Shown one piece after another: positions 1-5,961 of a DNA stretch of 7,531 nt. A program made the position numbers and the translations under genes. The notes beneath the pieces are model-generated. The model saw only the letters and a program-made list of their open reading frames with translations. It was not told the DNA's origin and did no database searches. The stretch is taken from positions 1-7,531 of the forward strand of contig VGDC01000086.1 in NCBI GenBank assembly GCA_016869895.1, given 5' to 3'. Each line of letters begins with the position of its first letter. Position 1 is the stretch's first letter. This DNA is from Alphaproteobacteria bacterium (GTDB lineage Bacteria > Pseudomonadota > Alphaproteobacteria > Rickettsiales > VGDC01).

Positions 1-1097
1 CCTTCACGCGCTGCGCGAGTGCAGCGGAAAGGAACTTGTCGATATCTCCATCCAACACCCCTGCGGAGTCGCTGGTTTCGACCGCCGTGCGCTGATCCTT
101 CACCATCTGGTAAGGATACAGCACATAAGAACGAATCTGGTGTCCCCATGCATTGTCGGTCTTCTGCGCGTTCATGGCGTTGGTGGCATCCTCGCGCTTC
201 TTCAGCTCAAGGTCATAGAGCTTGCCGCGCAACAAACGCATACATTCTTCACGGTTCTTGTGCTGTGAGCGGTTCGTCTGGCTCGCCACCACGATGCCCG
301 TCGGCAAGTGGGTGAAGCGCACGGCGGAATCGGTCTTGTTCACGTGCTGACCACCCGCGCCGGACGCACGATAGGTATCCACGCGGAGGTCTTTGTCGAG
401 GATTTCGATTTCGATGTTGTCGTCGATCTGCGGAGACACGGCCACGCCGGAGAAGCTGGTATGGCGGCGGCCTGCGCTGTCGAAGGGCGAAACGCGCACG
501 AGACGGTGCACGCCGTTCTCCGTCTTCAGCCAGCCGTAAGCGTTATGGCCGGAGACCTTGATGGTCGCGGATTTGATTCCCGCTTCCTCGCCTTCGGTCT
601 CGTCCATCAGCTCGGTCTTGTAGCCGTGCTGGTCAGCCCAGCGCATGTACATGCGCAGCAGCATGCTCGCCCAGTCTTGGCTTTCCGTGCCGCCTGCGCC
701 CGCATGGACTTCAAGGAAGCAATCATTCGCATCCGCTTCACCCGAAAGCAAGCTCTCGATCTCCAGCTTGCTGGCCTTTTGAGCCAGCGCGCGCAGGGCG
801 TTCTCCGCTTCGGTCACGATGGCTTCGTCGTTCTCCATCTCGCCCAGTTCGATGAGCTCGATGTTATCCTGCAATTCGCTGTCCAGCGCTTCGCAACCGC
901 TGATCATCTCTTCCAGATGGCGGCGTTCCTGCATCAGCTTCTGCGCTTCGGCAGGCTTGCTCCAAAGGTTGGGGTCTTCGGTCAGCGCGTTCAGTTCGTC
1001 GCGGCGGCGGAGGGCGTTATCCCAGTCAAAGATACCTCCTCAGCAGCGCGGTGGACTGCTTGATGTTATCGGTGAGAGTGACGATTTCTGCTTTCAT
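1..1097 (-). CDS. prfB: Peptide chain release factor 2 (RF2), programmed +1 frameshift, 3' end outside window
   Basis: RF2 recognises UGA and UAA in the ribosomal A site and triggers hydrolysis of peptidyl-tRNA. The frame opens at ATG 1097-1095, with an AAAGGA ribosome binding site at 1109-1104, and runs 23 codons to an in-frame TGA (1028-1026). A +1 shift at CTT-TGA-C continues it without a stop to base 1. With the shift, 365 residues lie in the window, about the whole length of E. coli RF2, so only a few residues are missing. The RF2-specific tripeptide SPF falls at residues 203-205 (bases 490-482) and the catalytic GGQ at 248-250 (355-347), within GAGGQHVNK; both positions are within two residues of E. 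coli. SPF rules out RF1, which has PAT/PVT. An ordinary ORF caller misses this gene because of the stop. It lies downstream of mrcA with a 287-nt gap. Confidence 0.97.
1025..1040 (-). promoter_or_regulatory. prfB: prfB programmed +1 ribosomal frameshift site
   Basis: Read on the minus strand: AGGAGG (1040-1035), TAT (1034-1032), CTT (1031-1029), TGA (1028-1026), then C (1025). This matches the E. coli site (AGG GGG TAT CTT TGA C) in every functional part: an internal Shine-Dalgarno-like sequence three bases before CTT, a slippery CTT codon, and a poor-context UGA followed by C. When RF2 is scarce the ribosome pauses at UGA and tRNA-Leu slips from CUU to UUU, so decoding resumes at GAC (Asp24). 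When RF2 is abundant, termination gives a 23-residue peptide. This is the known autoregulation of prfB. Confidence 0.96.
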
Positions 1098-1143
1098 ATC
1101 TAGTCCTTTAATGCGCCCGCTGCGCGACATCCTGCTTCGACTA

Positions 1144-1173
1144 GAAAAATAGATGGCTATCCATCAATTTTTC
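1144..1173. terminator. Symmetric terminator-like hairpin 47 nt upstream of prfB
   Basis: Arms GAAAAAT (1144-1150) and ATTTTTC (1167-1173) pair. After one A/A mismatch, GATGG (1152-1156) pairs with CCATC (1161-1165) around a CTAT loop. That is 12 base pairs plus one mismatch, with a short GC-containing stem and a run of five T on the 3' side read from either strand. It could end transcripts from mrcA. Because prfB lies just downstream, it could equally attenuate prfB read-through. The GC part of the stem is only 5 bp, so strength is uncertain. Confidence 0.45.
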
Positions 1174-1200
1174 GGTCTCGAAGCACATGGCGCGCCGCTC

Positions 1201-1315
1201 TCGCGGGCTGATGGCTCTGGATGGCTGCTGCCATCCTTTGTTTCTCTTAATATAATCCTCGCTAGCGTGGGACAAGAACGGGCGACAGCAGTCGCCCGGA
1301 GCCATCAGCCCGCGA
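1201..1315. repeat. 115-bp element with 17-bp terminal inverted repeats and two inner hairpins
   Basis: Bases 1201-1217 are the exact reverse complement of 1299-1315. Just inside lie two 7-bp hairpins with four-base loops: 1219-1236 (GGATGGC, loop TGCT, GCCATCC) and 1280-1297 (GGGCGAC, loop AGCA, GTCGCCC). The two loops are complementary to each other. The middle (1237-1279) is AT-richer. On the plus strand the first hairpin is followed by TTTGTTT; on the minus strand the second is followed by GTTCTTGT, so each looks like a weak terminator. I see no target-site duplication and no second copy in the window. It could be a small palindromic repeat, a MITE-like remnant, or a folded part of the mrcA 3' UTR / prfB leader. 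Confidence 0.6.
1250..1278 (-). promoter_or_regulatory. Possible prfB promoter
   Basis: On the minus strand TTCTTG (1278-1273) is followed after 17 bases by TTATAT (1255-1250), or after 18 by TATATT. It is the best sigma70-like pair I find between mrcA and prfB and lies in the AT-richer centre of the inverted-repeat element. Transcription from it would give a leader of about 145 nt passing through the hairpins at 1219-1236 and 1144-1173. The match is moderate and no start site is known. Confidence 0.25.
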
Positions 1316-1348
1316 ACCGTAGGTCAACGGAGTTAAGCGGCAGCCCAT

Positions 1349-1370
1349 GTGATTTTCAGGAGAAAATCAC
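1349..1370 (-). terminator. Perfect 9-bp hairpin just after the mrcA stop
   Basis: GTGATTTTC (1349-1357) and GAAAATCAC (1362-1370) pair perfectly around an AGGA/TCCT loop. The hairpin begins 14 nt after the mrcA stop codon. No T-run follows on the minus strand, so it is not a textbook intrinsic terminator. It may be a 3'-end stabilising structure or part of a factor-dependent end. Confidence 0.35.
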
Positions 1371-1384
1371 GGGGCGACCGAAAG

Positions 1385-3907
1385 TTAATAAAGACCACCT
1401 GTGCCCGACACGGAAGGTGTCGGCTCAGGGGTGATGAAATCCGGCGATTCCGACGCGGGCGGCGGCACGGCTGGCAGCGGGGAGCCTCCCTCGTCAGGCG
1501 CAGGCAAGAGATTCGGGTCTACCGCATCCACCGGATCGAAGATAGGCGTGGTCACGTCCAGCACCGGCATAGAGCCCGGCTCCTGTTCGCTCTTGAACGC
1601 CTCGAAGATGATGTTCTTCGGCGCAGAGCCCGGCCCCGGCGGTTGTCCGGTCTGCACGTCCATCCGCGTCAGGCGGATACCGTTGGGAATGCGGAACGGC
1701 AGCGCAGGCTTGTCCTTCAGCGCATTGCCCATGAAGTCGATGAAGGCCGGAAGCGCGGCCTTGCCGCCCGTTTCCTTCGCGCCCAGCTTGCGCGGCGTGT
1801 CATAGCCGAGGTACACACCCGCCACGAGGTCAGGCGTGAAGCCTACGAACCATGCGTCACGGCTGTCGTTGGTCGTACCCGTCTTACCTGCTACAGGGCG
1901 ACCCAATACTTTCGCGGATGTGCCCGTGCCCCGCTGCACCACGCCTTCCAGAATGGACACCATCTGATAGGCCACGCGTGGGTCGACCACCTGCTCCCGT
2001 GCATCGGCTGGCAGCGGCGGGGTTTCGCTCAAAGGCACGAGGTCGTCATTCGCCGTGCAGCCTTCACAGGCACGGTTATCACGGCGGAAAATGGTCTTGC
2101 CGTTGCGGTCTTGAATACGCTCGATAAGCGAGGGCTGCACGCGCTTGCCGCCGTTCACCAGCATCGCATAGGCATTCACCAGCTTGTCCATGGTCGTCTC
2201 AGAAGAGCCGAGCACGATGGAGAAATTCGGCGGCAGCTTCTCATAAATGCCGAAGCGATACGCCAGATTCAAAATGCGCTCGATGCCCACCTGCAAGGCG
2301 AGACGCACGGTCATCACGTTGCGCGACTGCTCCAGACCACGGCGCAGCGTGGTGGGGCCCAGAAAATCGCCGCCGTAGTTCTTCGGCTGCCACAGCGGCA
2401 GGCCGGGGCCTTGGCTCAAGGAAAGCGGTGTGTCCATCACGATGGTGGAAGGCGTGAAGCCGTTCTCCAGCGCGGTCAGATACACGAAAGGTTTGAAGGC
2501 CGAACCGGGCTGACGTTTCGCCTGAGTCGCGCGGTTGAACTCGGAATCCTGCGCGCTATAGCCGCCGACCATCGCCACCACGCGGCCTGTATGCGGATCC
2601 ATCGCCATGAACGCGCCATTCACCGCTGGAATCTGCGCCAGCTGATATTCTTCCGGCTCGGCAGGTTTTTCGCCCTCTTTCAACTCTATCGGCGCAGTGA
2701 CGATGACGTTACCCACACCGATGACATCCGCAGGTTTCTTCGCGCTGCTGCTTGCCCATTTCATCTGGGCGAAGGGAATGCGCGCATCCAATCCGTTGGA
2801 GAAGCCGATGCGCGCGTTGTCGTCATTCACCTGCAATACCACCGCAAGGCGTTGATTCTCGATGAGCGGCAGCGGGGTCTTCTCGCTGAACTGCACCAGT
2901 CCCTCGCGCCAGTTGCCGATGTCCACACGCGCCACAGGACCACGGAAACCATGGCGACGGTCATAGGCGATCATCGCTTTGCGCAGGGCTTTGGTGGCAT
3001 AACGCTGCAATACGGGGTCGACGGTCGTGTGCACGGTCAGGCCACCGCCGTAAAGCACCGCCCCGCCATACATCGCCACGATCTTGCGGCGCACTTCCTC
3101 CGCGAAATAGGCCGCATTGGCGAATTCCGTCGCGTCCTGATCCGCCGTCACGATGGGCTTTTCTGTGGCTTCCTTGGCCATCACCGCATCGATGTAGCCA
3201 TCTTCCTGCATGCGGCTGATGACCCAGTCGCGGCGCGCTTTGGCCGCTTCATAGCGACGCTGGGGGTTATAGTTGTTCGGGGCTTTGGGTAAAGCTGCGA
3301 GGAACGCGGATTCCTCCAGCGTCAGGTCGTCGAGCGACTTGTTGAAATAATGCAATGCCGCGCCCGCCACGCCATACGCCCCGCCACCGAGGTAAATGTC
3401 GTTCAGGTACAACTCCAGCACCTTATCCTTACTCATCACCTTGCTGATGCGGAAGGCCAGCAAGGCCTCCTTGATTTTGCGCTCGATGGATTGCTCGTTG
3501 GTCAGCAAGAAGTTCTTCACCACCTGTTGGGTGATGGTCGATGCGCCCTTCAGCGGCGCGTTCCTGCCCATATTGCTCAGGTTATCCAGTGCCGCGCGCA
3601 CGATGCCTTGAAAATCCACGCCCGGATGGTTGTAGAAATTCTTGTCCTCCGCCGAGAGGAACGCTTGCTGCACCTGTTTCGGAATCGCCGTCAGCGGCAC
3701 GAACACGCGCTTCTCCGTGGCGTATTCCACCAGCAGCTTGCCATCACCCGCATAAAGCCGCGTCGCGGTGTCGGGTTGATAGTTCTGCAGCTTCTCCAGC
3801 GTCGGCAGCTGCTTTCCGTAATGCTGCAGCACCACGAAGGTCGCGAAACCTCCCACAAGAGCCAGCATCATCAGCGTTACCAGACCTGTAGCGATCCACC
3901 GAAACAT
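1385..3907 (-). CDS. mrcA: Penicillin-binding protein 1A, bifunctional transglycosylase/transpeptidase
   Basis: A class A PBP that polymerises lipid II into glycan strands and cross-links the peptides in the periplasm. Numbering from ATG 3907 (840 aa): a short cytoplasmic end and membrane anchor at about 2-27; a GT51 transglycosylase with catalytic Glu87 in SAEDKNF, GASTITQQ at 121-128 and ELYLNDIYLGGGAYG around 165-179; an OB-like insert at about 320-430; and a transpeptidase with SAFK (Ser469 nucleophile, Lys472), SRN (528-530) and KTGT (675-678). A Pro-rich tail ends in GTGGLY. All key residues are present. The frame can be extended to a TTG at 3964, but ATG 3907 puts the anchor at the N-terminus as expected. 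Its ribosome binding site is poor (AGG 12 nt upstream, in a T-rich leader). A CxxC pair (614, 617) sits in the transpeptidase region. It lies 90 nt downstream of the amidase, on the same strand. Confidence 0.97.
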   Translation of the reverse strand: MFRWIATGLVTLMMLALVGGFATFVVLQHYGKQLPTLEKLQNYQPDTATRLYAGDGKLLVEYATEKRVFVPLTAIPKQVQQAFLSAEDKNFYNHPGVDFQGIVRAALDNLSNMGRNAPLKGASTITQQVVKNFLLTNEQSIERKIKEALLAFRISKVMSKDKVLELYLNDIYLGGGAYGVAGAALHYFNKSLDDLTLEESAFLAALPKAPNNYNPQRRYEAAKARRDWVISRMQEDGYIDAVMAKEATEKPIVTADQDATEFANAAYFAEEVRRKIVAMYGGAVLYGGGLTVHTTVDPVLQRYATKALRKAMIAYDRRHGFRGPVARVDIGNWREGLVQFSEKTPLPLIENQRLAVVLQVNDDNARIGFSNGLDARIPFAQMKWASSSAKKPADVIGVGNVIVTAPIELKEGEKPAEPEEYQLAQIPAVNGAFMAMDPHTGRVVAMVGGYSAQDSEFNRATQAKRQPGSAFKPFVYLTALENGFTPSTIVMDTPLSLSQGPGLPLWQPKNYGGDFLGPTTLRRGLEQSRNVMTVRLALQVGIERILNLAYRFGIYEKLPPNFSIVLGSSETTMDKLVNAYAMLVNGGKRVQPSLIERIQDRNGKTIFRRDNRACEGCTANDDLVPLSETPPLPADAREQVVDPRVAYQMVSILEGVVQRGTGTSAKVLGRPVAGKTGTTNDSRDAWFVGFTPDLVAGVYLGYDTPRKLGAKETGGKAALPAFIDFMGNALKDKPALPFRIPNGIRLTRMDVQTGQPPGPGSAPKNIIFEAFKSEQEPGSMPVLDVTTPIFDPVDAVDPNLLPAPDEGGSPLPAVPPPASESPDFITPEPTPSVSGTGGLY

Positions 3908-3963
3908 AACAAAAAAGTGCCTAAAAGTGACCAAAAACGTTCGAAATTCCGCGCATAATAGCA
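3908..3963 (-). promoter_or_regulatory. mrcA leader with candidate extended -10 promoter and phased A-tracts
   Basis: On the minus strand TGC-TATTAT (3963-3955) fits an extended -10 element (TGnTATAAT). I see no good -35, which extended -10 promoters can lack. A start near 3948 would give a leader of about 40 nt that is T-rich in the RNA sense and has no strong Shine-Dalgarno. In the leader, AAAAGTG occurs at 3913-3919 and 3923-3929 (plus-strand reading), and A-runs recur about every 10-11 bp. Confidence 0.35.
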
Positions 3964-3997
3964 ACTATTTCTAAAAATTCGCTATCTTTTTCAACTA

Positions 3998-5284
3998 TTA
4001 TTCTACACGGCGGCCTTTAAAATAGGCATCCACCCCCTCCACCAACGAAGACACCACTTTTTTACGGTAGGCATCGGTCTTGATGCGCTTTTCATCCTCT
4101 TTATTGGAGAGGAAGCCTATCTCGATGAGTACGGAAGGGACGTCGGGTGCTTTGAGGACAGCGAATCCGGCATAGCGGTGGGTATTGGGCAGCGGCTTGA
4201 TGCCTTTGGAGAGATTCGCCACGAGGATGTCTGCCAGACGGGAAGATTTGTTCATCGTTTCGCGCTGGGCGAGGTCGATGAGAATTTCGGTGACGTCCTT
4301 CTGCTCATTCGACAGATTCAGGCCATAGACCAAGTCCACCTTGTTCTCGCGGGTCGCTAGGGCTTCGGCCTCGGCATCGGAGGCGGTGTTGGAGAGGGTA
4401 TAGATGGAGAAACCGTTGGTTGCGGGGTTTTCGGCGGTATCCGCGTGGATGGAGATGAAGATGTCCCCCTTCGCCTGCCTACCAATGCCTAAACGGTCGC
4501 GCAGCATGATGAAGCGGTCGTCATCGCGGGTCAGGACGACGTGATAGCGGCCAGTGCGGAGCAATTCCTTGCTGAGTTCACGGGCGTAATCGAGGGTGAT
4601 ATTCTTCTCATGGGTGCCGGACGCGCCGATGGCACCGGGGTCTTGCCCGCCATGCCCCGCATCGATGACGATGATGGGTTTTTGGGTGCGCACGGGAGGC
4701 TTGAACTGAGGAATGGGGATGGTCTTGAAGGTGACACCCGCCGGAAGGGGCTTGGCCACGCTGCTGCGCTCGGCCAGTGCCGCCCAGTCGTTCGTGGATT
4801 GGCTGGTTTGCCGCTGTTCGGCAGGAGCGGGATTCGGCTGTTTCGGGGCAGTCGCACCGGAAGGGGAAGCGACTTCGATGGTCAAGACCGCGCCATTTGC
4901 GGAGGTCTTGAGCGAGGATTGCGCCACTTTCATAGGCCCTGCAAGGTCGAAGACGATGCGCGTGACGGTGGGACTAAAACGCCCCACCCGCATACCTTTG
5001 AACCAATGTCCGCTATAGCTGGCGGGCAAGCCCTGCTGCACTTTCCACTCCAGCGTGGGTACGTCGATGACGAGGCGGTCGGGGTTGGGAAGCGTGAAGA
5101 CCTTCTCCTCTACAGTCTGGCCGAGGGTGAGATGGATGGTCTCTTTCGTAGGTTCACTGATAACCTCGAACTTATTCACCAGAACGGAGGCCGCCATGGA
5201 CGGGACGGGCAGAAGCATCACCCAAAACACCATGAGGGCGGCGAAGACGTATTTCAACAATGTGGCAAAGGGGAGTTTCCGCAC
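3998..5284 (-). CDS. amiC: N-acetylmuramoyl-L-alanine amidase, AMIN + Amidase_3, AmiC-like, secreted
   Basis: A zinc amidase that cuts the bond between MurNAc and L-Ala of the stem peptide, used in septum splitting. The start chosen is GTG 5284, which has AAGAGG four bases upstream and gives a compact signal peptide (MRKLPF, then a hydrophobic core, then PSMAAS) and a 428-residue protein. An in-frame GTG at 5320 would add 12 residues but has no visible ribosome binding site. Numbering from 5320: AMIN domain, which targets septal peptidoglycan, at about 45-150; a Pro/Gln-rich linker at about 153-210; and an Amidase_3 domain at 215-436 with zinc ligands His223 (DAGHGG), Glu238 (THEKN) and His292 (SIHAD) and catalytic Glu400 (LIEIGFLSN). 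The 310-370 segment matches the helical insert that blocks the active site in EnvC/NlpD-regulated amidases, so control by a LytM-type activator is likely (inference). mrcA follows on the same strand. Confidence 0.95.
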   Translation of the reverse strand: MRKLPFATLLKYVFAALMVFWVMLLPVPSMAASVLVNKFEVISEPTKETIHLTLGQTVEEKVFTLPNPDRLVIDVPTLEWKVQQGLPASYSGHWFKGMRVGRFSPTVTRIVFDLAGPMKVAQSSLKTSANGAVLTIEVASPSGATAPKQPNPAPAEQRQTSQSTNDWAALAERSSVAKPLPAGVTFKTIPIPQFKPPVRTQKPIIVIDAGHGGQDPGAIGASGTHEKNITLDYARELSKELLRTGRYHVVLTRDDDRFIMLRDRLGIGRQAKGDIFISIHADTAENPATNGFSIYTLSNTASDAEAEALATRENKVDLVYGLNLSNEQKDVTEILIDLAQRETMNKSSRLADILVANLSKGIKPLPNTHRYAGFAVLKAPDVPSVLIEIGFLSNKEDEKRIKTDAYRKKVVSSLVEGVDAYFKGRRVE

Positions 5285-5409
5285 AAAACCTCTTATTCGT
5301 TCGGGTTTTAGGTGTGCCACGAATGCGCCGCCATGGCAAGCGTCTTATAAAGCTGGGGAATGTCATAAATCGGAATAAAGCCATTGTGGAAAGTCGAATC
5401 TCTGGTTAT

Positions 5410-5464
5410 AGTGGGGGACGTCAGCATGGTTCGATGCCATGCCGCACCGAGGAACACCCCCGCT
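5410..5464 (+). other. Two-tier RNA-like fold with a T-loop-like hairpin
   Basis: AGTGGGGG (5410-5417) can pair with CCCCCGCT (5457-5464), seven Watson-Crick pairs plus one G-U. Inside it GCATGG (5424-5429) and CCATGC (5437-5442) form a 6-bp stem with a seven-base loop TTCGATG, which fits the tRNA T-loop pattern (TTCRANN). No tRNA or acceptor stem with CCA surrounds it. The G-U pair favours a plus-strand RNA over a minus-strand one, weakly. Confidence 0.35.
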
Positions 5465-5477
5465 CCCTGCCCTTCCC
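5457..5477 (-). other. Compact G-quadruplex motif upstream of the amidase gene
   Basis: On the minus strand, reading from 5477 down: GGG, AA, GGG, CA, GGG, AGC, GGGGG. Four tracts of at least three G with loops of 2, 2 and 3 satisfy the standard quadruplex rule with short loops, which favours stability. It is on the coding strand of the amidase gene, about 170 nt before its start, so it would be in the amidase RNA if transcription began upstream of it. It shares its last G-tract with the hairpin stem at 5457-5464. Confidence 0.55.
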
Positions 5478-5539
5478 TGCCACACAGCCTATTGTTGTGT
5501 CTGCAAGGTGGAAGTTAAACTGCAGGACACCCGCCATGC

Positions 5540-5558
5540 CTTTAGCACCATGCTAAGG
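5540..5558. other. 8-bp hairpin in the amidase-rne gap
   Basis: CTTTAGCA (5540-5547) pairs with TGCTAAGG (5551-5558) around a CCA loop: seven Watson-Crick pairs and one G-U on the plus strand. No T-run follows. A second small hairpin, CGCC-ATCC-GGCG, lies at 5571-5582. Function unknown. Confidence 0.35.
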
Positions 5559-5715
5559 AAAGCGGTGATGCGCCATCCGGCGGCGAGAGATTCCCCTGTG
5601 CAGGACAGCGGAAAGACAGAGATAGACAGAACATTCCGGGTGACCGCCCAGCTCCTCTGAAAGGCAGAAAAGCCTGAGGCCAGCAAGATGGAAAGCCCGA
5701 TGCAAACAAACAAAC

Positions 5716-5741
5716 CAGCCTGCAAGGCTGAACAGATTTTT
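5716..5741 (+). terminator. Weak intrinsic-terminator-like hairpin
   Basis: CAGCCT (5716-5721) and AGGCTG (5725-5730) form a 6-bp stem with a GCA loop. After six bases comes a run of five T (5737-5741). The T-run is farther from the stem than in strong terminators. If real, it would end a plus-strand RNA starting somewhere near 5400, separate from the rne transcript. Confidence 0.3.
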
Positions 5742-5922
5742 ATATAACCACCTATTGACCTCCTGATGTGATGGTCGTTAGTGTCAAACGAAATAGACTT
5801 TTAAGTTATTATTTTTAAGCAGTTAAACCGATTCATGATGTGCAAAAAGCCATGTATGCAGATAGCCGGATGAATGAAACAGCCCAAGGGGCTGGCAGGA
5901 CAACTGTGGTCTGACCAACGAC

Positions 5923-5961
5923 CATGGCAAGGGGTCTCCTTAACGGAGTGACCACGCCATG
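5923..5961 (+). promoter_or_regulatory. Hairpin enclosing the rne ribosome binding site and start codon
   Basis: Nested pairings: CATGGC (5923-5928) with GCCATG (5956-5961, containing the ATG); GGT (5933-5935) with ACC (5951-5953); CTCC (5936-5939) with GGAG (5945-5948, the Shine-Dalgarno), closing a TTAAC loop. That is 13 base pairs with a small internal loop and a two-base bulge. Both elements needed for initiation are paired. A competing stem, TGGTC (5907-5911) with GACCA (5920-5924), overlaps its base. Confidence 0.5.

Larger units (their letters stand above)
5321..5958. other. Long divergent intergenic region with several structured elements, no convincing gene
   Basis: Separates the divergent amidase and rne genes. 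No reading frame here has both a plausible start and a recognisable product. The left half holds a minus-strand G-quadruplex motif and hairpins. The right half from about 5735 is AT-rich (for example 5791-5820) and probably holds the rne promoter; TTGACC at 5756-5761 is a decent -35 but no good -10 follows at 17 nt. On the amidase side TATAAG (5349-5344, minus strand) could be a -10 without a clear -35. The final 120 nt look like an rne leader. E. coli rne also has a long regulatory leader, which makes a regulatory UTR plausible here. Confidence 0.6.

Noticed and set aside
308..1063. Plus-strand 251-aa open frame
   Set aside because: Lies antisense to prfB, whose minus-strand protein has SPF, GGQ and full-length RF2 similarity; the plus frame has no recognisable domain.
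1201..1315. Insertion sequence
   Set aside because: Terminal inverted repeats are present but there is no transposase and no flanking target duplication; kept only as an inverted-repeat element.
1349..3292. Plus-strand 647-aa open frame
   Set aside because: Antisense to mrcA; Arg/His-rich shadow created by GC-rich codon use, no domain or ribosome binding site.
4541..5311. Plus-strand 256-aa open frame
   Set aside because: Antisense shadow of the amidase gene, which has all its catalytic residues on the minus strand.
5172..5384. Minus-strand 70-aa frame overlapping the amidase start
   Set aside because: Mostly inside the amidase gene in another frame, Arg-rich, no supporting signal.
5489..5725. 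Minus-strand 78-aa frame starting with TTG in the amidase-rne gap
   Set aside because: No ribosome binding site, non-ATG start, no recognisable similarity; overlaps the hairpin cluster.
5400..5745. tmRNA, RNase P RNA, SRP RNA or tRNA
   Set aside because: A T-loop-like hairpin and a GAGGAA sequence were tempting, but there is no CCA acceptor stem, no tag frame ending in Ala-Ala, no conserved RNase P core (AAGTCCGG), and no SRP GGAAG loop.
5801..5826. CtrA-type site (TTAA-N7-TTAA)
   Set aside because: TTAA occurs at 5801, 5815 and 5823 but the spacings are 10 and 4, not 7.
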